From Micromonospora qiuiae (lineage in GTDB: Bacteria; Actinomycetota; Actinomycetes; Mycobacteriales; Micromonosporaceae), in assembly GCF_016863555.1 (NCBI RefSeq), contig NZ_BOPC01000017.1:62001-126000 (forward strand): a stretch of 64,000 bases of DNA, given 5' to 3'. Each line of letters starts with the position of its first letter. The stretch's first letter is position 1. Below are positions 44,876 to 54,528 of this stretch, in pieces. The notes under the pieces were generated by a model. That model saw nothing but the letters and a program-made list of their open reading frames with translations. It had not been told where the DNA came from and made no database searches. Made by a program: the position numbers and the translations under genes.

Positions 44876-45669
44876 GCGCGCGTACCTTCCTCGTCGCCGC
44901 CCTCGGCGGCACCCGCGCCGCCGGGCGCGTGGCCGGCTTCGCCAGCTTTGCCGCGATCCGTTCCTTGGCCACCGTCGCTGCCGCTGGGCGCGGGCGTGCC
45001 ATCGTCACCGTCGCTGCCGCTGGGCGCGGGCGTGCCATCGTCACCGTCGCTGCCGGGCGTGCCGCCACTGGAGTCGGCGCGGCGCGGGGATGGGCGTTCG
45101 GGGCGTACCGCCGGGATGGTCGGGCGGGCGGCGGAGGCGGCGGGAAGGGCGGCCTTGCGCGCGGCGGCGGTCTCTTCCTTGGCCGGCTCGCCGTTGCGGT
45201 CGTGCGCGGGCGGCGGCGGTACGGTGACCATCCACTCGCCAAGATGGTCCTTGTCGTGCAGCAGGTCCTTGATGTCGTACTCGGCGTACTCGAACTCCGG
45301 CGACCAGTAGAGCGCGTCAAAGGGGCAGACCTCGACGCAGATGCCGCAGTACATGCAGAGCGAGAAGTCGATGTCGAACCGGTCGAGCACGTTGCGCTGC
45401 CGGGGGCGGGCGGCGCCGGGCACCGCCACCTCCTCTTTGTGCGAGTCGATGTAGATGCACCAGTCCGGACACTCGCGGGCGCAGAGCATGCAGACCGTGC
45501 AGTTCTCCTCCAGCAACGCGATCACCCCGCGCGAGCGGGGCGGCAGGTCGGGGGCCACATCCGGGTACTGCTGAGTGGTCGAGCGCCTCGTCATCGTCTT
45601 CAGCGTGACGGCCAGCCCCTTGACCAGGCCGCTGCCGGGCACGCCGCCCGCGTCACCCCGTTCGCTCAT
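44872..45669 (-). CDS. nuoI: NADH-quinone oxidoreductase subunit I, with disordered tail
   Basis: A ferredoxin-like subunit (265 residues) holding two [4Fe-4S] clusters: Cys 57, 60, 63, 67 and Cys 105, 108, 111, 115 ([12 protein letters not shown] and [12 protein letters not shown]). After about residue 150 comes a long Pro/Ala/Gly/Asp-rich tail with [12 protein letters not shown] repeated in tandem, far longer than in E. coli NuoI (180 residues). The ATG at 45669 fits the GGGCAGG upstream better than the ATG three codons earlier. It heads the I-to-N run. Confidence 0.95.
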   Translation of the reverse strand: MSERGDAGGVPGSGLVKGLAVTLKTMTRRSTTQQYPDVAPDLPPRSRGVIALLEENCTVCMLCARECPDWCIYIDSHKEEVAVPGAARPRQRNVLDRFDIDFSLCMYCGICVEVCPFDALYWSPEFEYAEYDIKDLLHDKDHLGEWMVTVPPPPAHDRNGEPAKEETAAARKAALPAASAARPTIPAVRPERPSPRRADSSGGTPGSDGDDGTPAPSGSDGDDGTPAPSGSDGGQGTDRGKAGEAGHAPGGAGAAEGGDEEGTRA

Positions 45670-45774
45670 GTCGACCATCCTGCCCTGTGTGCACGGCGCG
45701 CGCGACCACGACCCGGGCTCAGCCGGTAGTACCGTGACCACGGGGAGAACGACCCATCGGAAAGGGCCCGCCAG

Positions 45775-45885
45775 ATGACCGCCGCGCTGCACGACGACTT
45801 TCCGCACCTCTGGGTGCCGATCCTGGCCCACGCGGTGAGCAACGGTGCCCTGGTCGTGCTCGCCTTCGCCGCCCAGGCCGCCTGA
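45775..45885 (+). CDS. Possible 36-residue peptide divergent from nuoI
   Basis: ATG with GGAAAGGG about eight bases upstream encodes [20 protein letters not shown] followed by [16 protein letters not shown]. It is amphipathic to hydrophobic and nearly every codon ends in G or C, as in genes here. No family is recognised. It sits alone in the 340-base region between nuoI and the GST gene (45670-46009), the rest of which must contain the nuoI and GST promoters. Confidence 0.4.
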   Translation: MTAALHDDFPHLWVPILAHAVSNGALVVLAFAAQAA

Positions 45886-46009
45886 TCGCCGCTTCCGGCC
45901 CAGTCACCAGCGGTTCGGCTCGGTCAGCAACGCTTTCTGCTGAGCCGCCGGGCAGCCGATCAGCGATGATGGGACCCGAACGGGAGCTGGCACGGGCAAA
46001 GGCGGGGCG

Positions 46010-47080
<1,071 letters not shown>

Positions 47081-47344
47081 GCATCCCGTCAAGAATCTAG
47101 TCGGTCGCTGAAGCTTCTGGTCAGCGGCAGCGCCGCCGACCAGGTCCTCAACCCTGTTCGTGGCCGCTTTGCTCTGCTTCAACCTACGCAACGGTTTACT
47201 GAAGTGAATCTTGGACCCGGAAGGCCCCTGCCTCGGCAGAAAGTGTCCAAGATCGCCTACTCTGACCCGCTTCATCAGCGCCGTGGGGCCGGAGCCTCCC
47301 TCGACCAGCCGATGTTCTCCTGTTAGCGACAGAACCTCTGGTCA
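47081..47344. other. Intergenic region after the GST gene
   Basis: About 260 bases between convergent genes without a supportable ORF. It contains a short inverted repeat around 47116-47138 (CTGGTCAGCGGC.../...GCCGACCAG) that could terminate the GST transcript. It is lower in GC than its surroundings. The far end is a dispersed repeat. Confidence 0.4.
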
Positions 47345-47401
47345 GGTGTTAAGAAGGGGCCCTTCCTATACCGCAGGCGTTAAAAGGGGGCCCTTCCTTA
47401 C
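47345..47401 (-). repeat. Two-palindrome 3' element, copy A (after nuoH)
   Basis: Read in the sense of nuoH it is GTAAGGAAGGGCCCCCTTTT, AACGCCTGCGGTATAG, then GAAGGGCCCCTTCTTAACACC. Two near-palindromes around GGGSCCCC can pair with each other as a stem of about 15 bp around a loop of about 20. It starts within six bases of the nuoH stop codon. Confidence 0.75.
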
Positions 47402-47406
47402 ATTCC

Positions 47407-48369
47407 TTACATCGCAAGGCGGACGGCGGCGGTTAGTACCAGTTGGGCGAGGGCGGTGGGGACGAGGACCAGCCAGCAGAGGCGTTGGAGCTGGTCCGCG
47501 CGGAGGCGGGGGTAGGCGACCCGGAGCCAGATGATCAGGAAGCTGACGGCGGCCACCTTGAGCACGGTCCAGAGCCAGCCGAGTTGAGCGTCGGCGAAGG
47601 GACCCTGCCAACCACCGAGGAAGAGCACTGTGGTCAGCGCGGCGATCACCACGATGCCGACGTACTCGGCCAGCAGCAGGAACGCGAACCGCAAGCCGGT
47701 GTACTCGGTCAGGTATCCGAAGACCAACTCCGAGTCGGCCACCGGCATGTCGAACGGCGGCCGGCGGATCTCGGCCAGGCCGGCCAGGAAGAAGACCACC
47801 ATCGCCGGGGCCTGCCAGATCAGCCACCAGGGCCGCCACGCCTCGACGATGCCGGAGAGGCTCAGCGTGCCGGCGGCCATCGCCACCGACGCGGCGGCCA
47901 GCACCAGCGGCAGCTCGTAGCCGAGCAGCTGGGCGGCGCCGCGTAGCCCGCCGAGCAGGCTGTACTTGTTGGCCGAGGCCCAGGCCGACATCAGCACCGC
48001 CAGCACGCCCACGCCGACCACCGCCAGCACGTAGAACAGGCCGACGTCCAACGGCTGCCCGACCAGGTCGTTCGGGCCGAGCGGGATGACCAGCAGGACC
48101 AGCAGGTACGGCAGGAGCGCCACCGCTGGTGCCAGCCGGAACACCGGCCTGTCCGCCGCCCGCGGGGTGATGTCCTCCTTCTGGACGAACTTCACCCCGT
48201 CGGCGATCAGCTGCGCCCAGCCGTGGAAGCCGCCCGCGTACATCGGGCCGAGCCGACCCTGCATGTGCGCCATCACCTTGTGCTCCGCCTGCCCGACCAG
48301 CAGCGGAAGGACGAGGAAGGCGACCAGCACCCCGCCGATCCGGATCACCAGCTCCAGCCACAGCGGCAT
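47407..48369 (-). CDS. nuoH: NADH-quinone oxidoreductase subunit H
   Basis: The membrane subunit (320 residues, eight spans) that forms the quinone cavity with NuoB and NuoD. Motifs: EHKVMAHMQGRLGPMYAGGF near 29-48, GVKFVQKEDITPRAADRP, and EIRRPPFDMPVADSELVFGY near 200-219. These loops normally contact NuoA and NuoD, neither of which is encoded here. The ATG overlaps the nuoC stop by one base (TGATG). Confidence 0.96.
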   Translation of the reverse strand: MPLWLELVIRIGGVLVAFLVLPLLVGQAEHKVMAHMQGRLGPMYAGGFHGWAQLIADGVKFVQKEDITPRAADRPVFRLAPAVALLPYLLVLLVIPLGPNDLVGQPLDVGLFYVLAVVGVGVLAVLMSAWASANKYSLLGGLRGAAQLLGYELPLVLAAASVAMAAGTLSLSGIVEAWRPWWLIWQAPAMVVFFLAGLAEIRRPPFDMPVADSELVFGYLTEYTGLRFAFLLLAEYVGIVVIAALTTVLFLGGWQGPFADAQLGWLWTVLKVAAVSFLIIWLRVAYPRLRADQLQRLCWLVLVPTALAQLVLTAAVRLAM

Positions 48370-49250
48370 CAGGGCGTACCTCCGTCGTCGGCCCGCTCGG
48401 TCGCCGCCGGCCCCCTCTGGGACGGCCGGTCGGCCGGCGGGCCGGAGCGCGCAGGGCCGTCGCCGGGCCCGCCGGTCGCGCCGGGCAGCGGACCGCCGTC
48501 CGCCGCGGCGGACCCTTCTCCCGCCGGGGCAGGGCCCTTTCGAGCCGGGCGGGCAGGGCCTTCCGCCGCCGGAACGGGCGCTTCCCGAGCCGGGCGGGCG
48601 GGCCGCTCCCGAGCCGGGCGGGCCGGCACGCCGCCACGTGGTCCCTCCCCGACGCCGCCCGCCCCGGCCGGCGTGGGCGTCGTGCCCCACTCTCCCGGCG
48701 CGGGCACGCCCGGCGGTCGGATCGGCCGTCGACCCCCACCGGCCTCCGACTCGCCCGGCTCCTTCGCCCCCGGCCAGGGCTTGGCCACCCGCGAGGCGAG
48801 CACGAACTCCTTGCGTAGCGGGTGCCCCTCGAATTCTGGCGGCAGCAGCAACGGCCGCAGGTCGGCGTGGCCGGCGAAGTCGATGCCGAACATCTCGTGG
48901 GTCTCCCGCTCGTGCCAGGCGGCACCCGGGAACACATCCACCACGGACTCGACCGTCGGCGTCTCGCGCCGCACCCGCGCACGCAGCAGCACGCCGTGCC
49001 GGTGCCGGGTGGACCAGAGGTGGGCGACCACGTCGAAGCCACCGGCCAACTCGTCGACCGCGGAAAGCCAGTCGAAGTAGTCGCAGGCCAACTCGGCGTC
49101 GTCGCGCGCGGCCAGCAGCGCCGCGCGCCAACCCTCGCAGGGTACGTCGACGGTGGCCCGGGAGTGGGCCTGACCGCCGGAGACCGTCGCGGCGGCCTCG
49201 ACGGGCGCGAGCAGCGCGACGAGCCGCTGGCCGACCTCTTCCGGTGTCAT
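48369..49250 (-). CDS. nuoC: NADH-quinone oxidoreductase subunit C, with disordered tail
   Basis: A 30-kDa subunit domain occupies about residues 1-150; the signature AAWHERETHEMFGIDFAGHA is near 110-129 and LRPLLLPPEFEGHPLRKEF follows. The remaining 140 residues are a Pro/Ala/Gly/Arg low-complexity tail, absent from standard NuoC. The ATG (MTPEEVGQRLVALLAPVE) is chosen over a start eight codons earlier. It is not fused to NuoD. It is translationally coupled to nuoH. Confidence 0.92.
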   Translation of the reverse strand: MTPEEVGQRLVALLAPVEAAATVSGGQAHSRATVDVPCEGWRAALLAARDDAELACDYFDWLSAVDELAGGFDVVAHLWSTRHRHGVLLRARVRRETPTVESVVDVFPGAAWHERETHEMFGIDFAGHADLRPLLLPPEFEGHPLRKEFVLASRVAKPWPGAKEPGESEAGGGRRPIRPPGVPAPGEWGTTPTPAGAGGVGEGPRGGVPARPARERPARPAREAPVPAAEGPARPARKGPAPAGEGSAAADGGPLPGATGGPGDGPARSGPPADRPSQRGPAATERADDGGTP

Positions 49251-49383
49251 GCCGCTGATCCTATGGCCGACCACGGCGAAACGCGGTGCCCCGGGGGCGC
49301 GCAGGCGACGGTCGGACGTACGCGCACGGGTGGAGATGTTGACTTTGCCGGTGGTGGCCGGCGTCGGTCGTCAGGATGGGACG

Positions 49384-50430
49384 GTGCGCGCTGTGACTGT
49401 CATTCCCGGGGTACCGGGTTCGCTGCGGCTGCTCGACGACTACCCGGAGCCGGCCACCGACGAGGGCGCCATCCTGGTGGAGGCCCTGGCGGTGGGGATC
49501 TGCGGCACCGACATCGAGATCATCGAGGGGCATTACGGCGAGGCGCCACCCGGCACCGACCACCTGGTGCTCGGGCACGAGTCGCTGGGCCGGGTCGTGG
49601 AGGATCCGACCGGCACCTTGCAGCCCGGCGACCTGGTGGCCGGGATCGTCCGACACCCGGACCCGCTGCCCTGCCCGAACTGTGCGGTCGGCGAGTGGGA
49701 CATGTGCCGCAACGGCATGTTCACCGAACACGGCATCAAAGGGCTGCCCGGCTTCGCGCGCCAGCGGTGGCGCGTTCAGCCGCGCTTCGCCGTCGGGCTC
49801 CACCCGGCGCTGCGCGAGGTCGGCGTGCTGCTCGAACCGACCAGTGTGGTGGCCAAGGCGTGGGAGCACATCGACCGGATCGGCCAGCGGGCGGAATGGC
49901 AACCGCAGACAGCATTGATCACGGGTGCCGGGCCGATCGGCCTGCTGGCCGCGTTGCTGGCCAGTCAGCGGGGACTCGCCGTGCACGTGCTCGACCTGGC
50001 CACCGAGGGCCCGAAGCCCGCGCTGGCCGGTGCGCTCGGCGCGACGTACCACTCCGAGCCGGTCGACCAACTCGACTTCGAGCCGGACATCATCGTCGAG
50101 TGCACCGGCGCGCCGGTCGTCGTGCTGGAGGCGATGTGCAAGGCCGCTCTGAACGGGATCGTCTGCCTGACCGGCGTCTCCACCGGCGGGCGGACCATCG
50201 ACTTCGACGCGGGCGCCCTCAACCGGACCCTGGTGCTGGAGAACAACGTCGTCTTCGGTTCGGTCAACGCCAATCGGCGACACTGGGACGCTGCCGCCGA
50301 CGCGCTGGCCCGGGCCGACCACGCCTGGCTCGGCTCGCTGATCACCCGCCGGGTGCCGTTGTCGGACTACGCCAGGGCGTACTCCCCCAGCCCCGATGAC
50401 ATCAAGGTGGTCCTCGACTTCACCGCCTGA
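49384..50430 (+). CDS. Zinc-dependent glucose 1-dehydrogenase-like MDR protein
   Basis: A 348-residue medium-chain dehydrogenase. Cys40, Asp43 (GICGTD), His65 and Glu66 (LGHES) form the catalytic zinc site, CPNCAVGEWDMC is the structural-zinc lobe (slightly reduced), and GAGPIGLLAALLAS is the nucleotide-binding loop. The layout matches archaeal-type glucose 1-dehydrogenases more than alcohol dehydrogenases, but the sugar substrate is inference. Start GTG 49384 (VRAVTVIPGVPGSL) follows AGGATGGGA. It is on the opposite strand between nuoC and nuoB, and its stop is seven bases from the nuoB stop. Confidence 0.88.
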   Translation: MRAVTVIPGVPGSLRLLDDYPEPATDEGAILVEALAVGICGTDIEIIEGHYGEAPPGTDHLVLGHESLGRVVEDPTGTLQPGDLVAGIVRHPDPLPCPNCAVGEWDMCRNGMFTEHGIKGLPGFARQRWRVQPRFAVGLHPALREVGVLLEPTSVVAKAWEHIDRIGQRAEWQPQTALITGAGPIGLLAALLASQRGLAVHVLDLATEGPKPALAGALGATYHSEPVDQLDFEPDIIVECTGAPVVVLEAMCKAALNGIVCLTGVSTGGRTIDFDAGALNRTLVLENNVVFGSVNANRRHWDAAADALARADHAWLGSLITRRVPLSDYARAYSPSPDDIKVVLDFTA

Positions 50431-50436
50431 GCCGGC

Positions 50437-50997
50437 TCAGGCGGTCGGTGGGCGCACGGGTGGTGCGGTGAGCGAGGCGGTCGAGCGGGGTGAAACGTCG
50501 ACCGGCGAAGCGAGCAGGTCGGGGCGGGACACCCCGCCGACGCCGGACTGCTCGGCGGCGATCTTCTCCTGCAACCGGAGGATGCCGTGCAGCAGCGCCT
50601 CCGGCCGGGGCGGGCAGCCCGGCACGTAGACGTCGACCGGGATGAGCTGGTCGACTCCCTTGGTCACCGAGTACGAGTCCCAGTACGGGCCGCCGCAGTT
50701 GGAGCAGGCGCCGAACGAGATGACGTACTTCGGCTCGGGCATCTGGTCGTAGAGCCGCTTGATCGCCGGGGCCATCTTGTCGGTGACCGTGCCGGAGACC
50801 ACCATCAAATCGGCCTGCCGTGGCCCGTGCGCGAACGGGATCACCCCGAGCCGCATGAAATCGTGGCGCGACATGCTGGTCGCGATGAACTCGATGGCGC
50901 AGCAGGCCAGCCCGAAGTTGAAGACCCAGAGCGAGTAACGCCGGCCCCAGTTGAGCACGAACCGGATCGGCTCGCCGAGCACTGCCGGCAGCTGCAC
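50437..50997 (-). CDS. nuoB: NADH-quinone oxidoreductase subunit B
   Basis: The subunit (186 residues) that carries the terminal cluster N2. All four ligands are present: Cys32-Cys33 (CCAIEF), Cys98 (GACSNCGG) and Cys128 (VPGCPPRPE), with normal spacing. Quinone-site residues around [12 protein letters not shown] are kept. It ends in a 35-residue Ser/Pro-rich tail. It is separated from nuoC by the opposite-strand dehydrogenase gene, and no nuoA lies upstream. Confidence 0.95.
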   Translation of the reverse strand: MQLPAVLGEPIRFVLNWGRRYSLWVFNFGLACCAIEFIATSMSRHDFMRLGVIPFAHGPRQADLMVVSGTVTDKMAPAIKRLYDQMPEPKYVISFGACSNCGGPYWDSYSVTKGVDQLIPVDVYVPGCPPRPEALLHGILRLQEKIAAEQSGVGGVSRPDLLASPVDVSPRSTASLTAPPVRPPTA

Positions 50998-51055
50998 CTC
51001 GAGCCTCCCTCATCTGTCCCGATGAACAGTCAATCACAGCACCTGCGCGCCCGAG

Positions 51056-52531
51056 CTACCACGTTGGGCGTTGCAGCAACCCGACGAACTCCACCAGCAG
51101 CCGTTCCCGCAACCGGACCGGAGCGGCGTCGAGCAGGGTGTTCACCACCGCCATCCGCTCCGGCGGACCGGGACGGCCGGCCAGGCCGAGCCCGTCGGCC
51201 AGTCCGCCGACCAGTTCCGGCGTGAGTCTCTCCGGGGTGAGGCTGCCGGCGAGCGCCAGCAGTTCCGGCGGCAGCACCACCGGACCGTGGGCCCGTGCCG
51301 CGGCCGCCGCGTCGGCCAGGATCGGCCCGAACTCCGCCGCCCGGGGCGCCACCGCGGCGGTCACCGTAAGGTGCACGCTGCGCGGCAGGCCGGCGTACGC
51401 GAGCTGGGGCTGGGTGTGCCAGCCGAGCGCAGTCAGCTCGTCGACCAGCACGAAGAGGTCCAGATCCGGGTCGGTCGACGTGAGGCAGACCACCGTCGAC
51501 TCCGGCTCGGCCACCAGCCGCAGCCCGTCGACGCCGCGTACCGCGTCGGCCAGTTCCCGCACCGCCGTCCAGGTCCGGCGGGTCAGCTCCAGGTAGCCGT
51601 CGTCGCCGAGGTGTCGCAGGGTGGCGTACGCGGCGGCGATCGGGCCACCGGAACGGGTGGAGGAGATCACCGGGTTGACCATGGTGTAGCCGGGCCAGTC
51701 GGCGTACGCGAAGTACTGCGGTGCCCGCAGCCCGGGATCGCGGTGCAGCAGCACCGAGACGCCCTTCGGGGCGTACGCGTACTTGTGCAGGTCGACGGAG
51801 ATCGAGGTGACCCCGGGCACGGTGAAGTCGAACGCGGGCACCGGCACGCCGAGGCGGCGCAGGTACGGCAGGGTCCAGCCACCGAAGCAGGCGTCCACGT
51901 GGCACCGCACCCCGGCCGCGGCGGCCACCTGCGCGATCTGCTCGACCGGATCGACGACGCCGTGCGCGTACGACGGCGCGGAGCAGACCACCAGGACCGT
52001 CTCCGGCCGGATCGCCGTGGCCATGTCGGCGACCGCCGGCCGCAGCGTGATCGGGTCCAGACGCACCGGATCGAGTTCCACCCGCAGGTAGTGCGCCGCT
52101 TTGGCGAACGCGGCGTGGGCGCTGGCCGGCACCACGACCCGGGGCACGTCGATCTCCGGCCGGGCGTCCCGGGCGGCCTTGACGGCCAGGATGAGCGACT
52201 CGGTGCCGCCGCTGGTGATGCTGCCGACCACCTCCGGCGCACTCGTGCCGGGCCCGCCGCCGAGGAGGCGCCCCGCTGCACCGACCAGCGCGTTCTCCAT
52301 CGCGAGCAGGGAGGGAAAGGCCGTCGGGTCGAGCCCGTTGACGTGGGCACTTTCGGCGTACGCGGCAGCCGCGAGCTCGTCCAGCCCCGCCACCCCCGGG
52401 TCGTACACATACGCGAACAGCCGCCCCCCGTGCGTGGGCCGATCCAACCCCCGCAGTTCCCGGATCTCCCCCAGCACCCGCTCGGCGGACATCCCGTACG
52501 CGGGCAGCCCGGCCCCGCTCTCGTCGATCAT
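51056..52531 (-). CDS. PLP-dependent lyase, sphingosine-1-phosphate lyase-like
   Basis: A 491-residue group II PLP decarboxylase-fold enzyme. GSITSGGTESLILAVKAARD near 105-124, HVDACFGGWTLPYL near 212-225 and SVDLHKYAYAPKG with the PLP lysine near 248 are present; NPVISSTRSGGPIAAAYATL follows. The VDLHKYAYAPKG and STRSGG patterns fit sphingosine-phosphate lyases better than glutamate or aromatic decarboxylases, but the substrate is unknown. Its ATG overlaps the stop of the upstream transporter gene as ATGA. Confidence 0.85.
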   Translation of the reverse strand: MIDESGAGLPAYGMSAERVLGEIRELRGLDRPTHGGRLFAYVYDPGVAGLDELAAAAYAESAHVNGLDPTAFPSLLAMENALVGAAGRLLGGGPGTSAPEVVGSITSGGTESLILAVKAARDARPEIDVPRVVVPASAHAAFAKAAHYLRVELDPVRLDPITLRPAVADMATAIRPETVLVVCSAPSYAHGVVDPVEQIAQVAAAAGVRCHVDACFGGWTLPYLRRLGVPVPAFDFTVPGVTSISVDLHKYAYAPKGVSVLLHRDPGLRAPQYFAYADWPGYTMVNPVISSTRSGGPIAAAYATLRHLGDDGYLELTRRTWTAVRELADAVRGVDGLRLVAEPESTVVCLTSTDPDLDLFVLVDELTALGWHTQPQLAYAGLPRSVHLTVTAAVAPRAAEFGPILADAAAAARAHGPVVLPPELLALAGSLTPERLTPELVGGLADGLGLAGRPGPPERMAVVNTLLDAAPVRLRERLLVEFVGLLQRPTW

Positions 52532-54120
52532 GGACTTGTGGTCCCCTTTCCGTACTGCTTCGCGGCTTTCGTCCCGACCACAACTCCATGATCGGCGGCG
52601 GCGTGAAGGGTGGTGGGGAGGGTGGCGAGGCGGGCCTCGGTGAGGTCGTAGGGGCGCAGGAGAAGAGTGGCCAGCCCGATCAGGAGGGCGGGTAGCACGG
52701 TGAAGCCGAGCAGCACGCCGAGGCGGGCGGTGTCGGACTGGGCGACGGCGGTCCCGGTGGTGGAAGAGACGTAGCCGGTGACGGCGAGCACGAGCCCGTA
52801 GATGCCGGGGCCGAGGGCCAGCCCGAGGGTCTCGCCAGCCGTCCACAGCCCGGTGAAGACGCCGGCCTGTCGACGCCCGGTGCGCGCCGTGTCGTACGCG
52901 ATGCAGTCCGGCATCATGGCCAGCGCGAAGACCTGCTGCCCGGCGTACCCGACGCCGATCGACGCGACCAGCAGGTAGATCACGGACGCGGGCAGCAGCG
53001 GCGCGGCGACCAGGGCCAGCCCGCCGGCGGCCAGGATCAGCGACGCGGCCACCAGCCCGGCGAGTTTGCCCAGCCGGGCGCCGACCCGGGACCAGAGCGG
53101 CATCACCACCAGGGCCGGGCCGACGAAACAGACGAACAACAGGGTGGGCCCGGTCGCCGAGTCGTTCAGGATCTGGTCGGCGAAGTACTGGACCCCGGCG
53201 AGGATCGTCGCCACCCCGGCGGACTGCACCACGAAGCAGAGCAGCAGCGCCCGGAAGGGCCGGTTGCGGCCGGCCACGGCGAACTGGGCGCGCAGGCTGG
53301 GCTCGCTCTCCCCGATGGTGCCCTGCGGAGCGGACCGGGTGCCGAGGAATGCCCCGACCGCGCCCAGCGCGATCAGCGCCGCGACGAAGAGACCCATCCA
53401 GCGGTGCCCCGGCACGCCCCCGCCGGCCGCGTCGCGCACCAGCGGGGCCACCGCCCCGGAGACCAGGATGGCCAGTGCCAGGAGCGCGATCCGCCAGGTC
53501 ATCATCCGGGTACGTTCGGCGTAGTCGCTGGTCAGCTCAGCCGGCATCGCCACGTACGGCACCTGGAAGAAGGCGAACGCGGTGGCGGTGGCCAGGAAGG
53601 CGACCGTCACGTACGCGGCGGCGGCGGGTCCGGCGCCGAACGGCGCGGCGAAGATCGACCCGAACAGCACGGCCAGCGCCAGCCCACCGATCAGCAGGTA
53701 CGGCCGGCGGGCACCCCAGCGGGAGCGGGTGCGATCGGAGATCCTCCCGGCCACCGGGTTGACCAGCACGTCCCACGCCTTCGGCAGCAGCACCAGCAGG
53801 GCCGCCAGCCCGGCGGCCACGCCGAGGGTGTCGGTGAGGTACGGCAGCAGCAACAGCCCCGGCACCGTGCCGAACGCCCCGGTGGCCAGCGAGCCGAGGG
53901 AGTATCCGACGTGCACCCTGCACGGCAGCAACCCCGGTGCGGCGGCCACCGCTGGGGCACCCGGCGCGGTCGGCGCTCCGACGGAACGCCCTGGCGTGCC
54001 CCCGGTCGGCGAGCCGACGGGTCGCACTGGCGTGCCCGCGCCCGTCCCGGACGGGAGGCCCGGCCGCGCCGACGGGTCAGCGGCGGGTGGTGAGCCGGAT
54101 CCGCCCGGCGGCGCGGTCAT
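52528..54120 (-). CDS. GPH-family (MFS_2) transporter
   Basis: A 530-residue transporter of the glycoside-pentoside-hexuronide:cation type. A 70-residue Pro/Gly/Ala-rich start precedes 12 spans; the motif AWDVLVNPVAGRISDRTRSR near 117-136 is diagnostic, followed by WGARRPYLLIGG. Some MFS_2 members move lipids instead of sugars. The tight coupling with the lyase gene suggests uptake of that enzyme's substrate, which is inference. The ATG lacks a good SD, so the start could be further in. Confidence 0.88.
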   Translation of the reverse strand: MTAPPGGSGSPPAADPSARPGLPSGTGAGTPVRPVGSPTGGTPGRSVGAPTAPGAPAVAAAPGLLPCRVHVGYSLGSLATGAFGTVPGLLLLPYLTDTLGVAAGLAALLVLLPKAWDVLVNPVAGRISDRTRSRWGARRPYLLIGGLALAVLFGSIFAAPFGAGPAAAAYVTVAFLATATAFAFFQVPYVAMPAELTSDYAERTRMMTWRIALLALAILVSGAVAPLVRDAAGGGVPGHRWMGLFVAALIALGAVGAFLGTRSAPQGTIGESEPSLRAQFAVAGRNRPFRALLLCFVVQSAGVATILAGVQYFADQILNDSATGPTLLFVCFVGPALVVMPLWSRVGARLGKLAGLVAASLILAAGGLALVAAPLLPASVIYLLVASIGVGYAGQQVFALAMMPDCIAYDTARTGRRQAGVFTGLWTAGETLGLALGPGIYGLVLAVTGYVSSTTGTAVAQSDTARLGVLLGFTVLPALLIGLATLLLRPYDLTEARLATLPTTLHAAADHGVVVGTKAAKQYGKGTTSP

Positions 54121-54152
54121 GGAGCCGAATCTTACTCACGTTATGTCGTCGG

Positions 54153-54467
54153 TCACATCGACTCACCGGGCCACCAGCTGGCTGCCCGCATGTCCACCCG
54201 GTCCTGCCGCAGCGGCGTCCCCTCGGCGAGCCATCGCGCCCGCGCCTCGGCCGCGAGCCCGGGAGGCATGCCGCCAGCGGCGTTCACCACCCGGTGCCAG
54301 GGCACGCCGCCACCGTGCCGGGACATGATCGCCCCCACCAGCCGGGCAGAGGTTCGCCCGGAGTCCTCGGTCAACGCGTCAGCGACCGCGCCGTACGACA
54401 TCACCCGGCCGGGTGGGATTCGGTCAACCAGGCCCAGCACTGCCTCGACGTACTCCTCAGGTGTCAC
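54153..54467 (-). CDS. atl: Alkyltransferase-like protein (MGMT family, no active Cys)
   Basis: A 104-residue protein matching the DNA-binding domain of O6-alkylguanine alkyltransferases: DRIPPGRVMSYGAVADAL near 15-32 and GGVPWHRVVNAAGGMPPG near 53-70. The catalytic PCHRV is PWHRV, so the protein should bind O6-alkylguanine without repairing it and flag lesions for nucleotide excision repair, as ATL proteins do. It starts at GTG with a weak SD and is divergent from proB by 61 bases. Confidence 0.9.
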   Translation of the reverse strand: MTPEEYVEAVLGLVDRIPPGRVMSYGAVADALTEDSGRTSARLVGAIMSRHGGGVPWHRVVNAAGGMPPGLAAEARARWLAEGTPLRQDRVDMRAASWWPGESM

Positions 54468-54528
54468 AGCTGGCCAGAGTATGGGAGGGGAGGCGGGGAT
54501 TGCTGCGGCGACGACGCAGAATAGGCGG

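Noticed and set aside
44981..45065. DNA tandem repeat in the nuoI 3' part as an intergenic element
   Set aside because: It is in frame within nuoI and encodes the tandem [12 protein letters not shown] tail, so it is a coding repeat.
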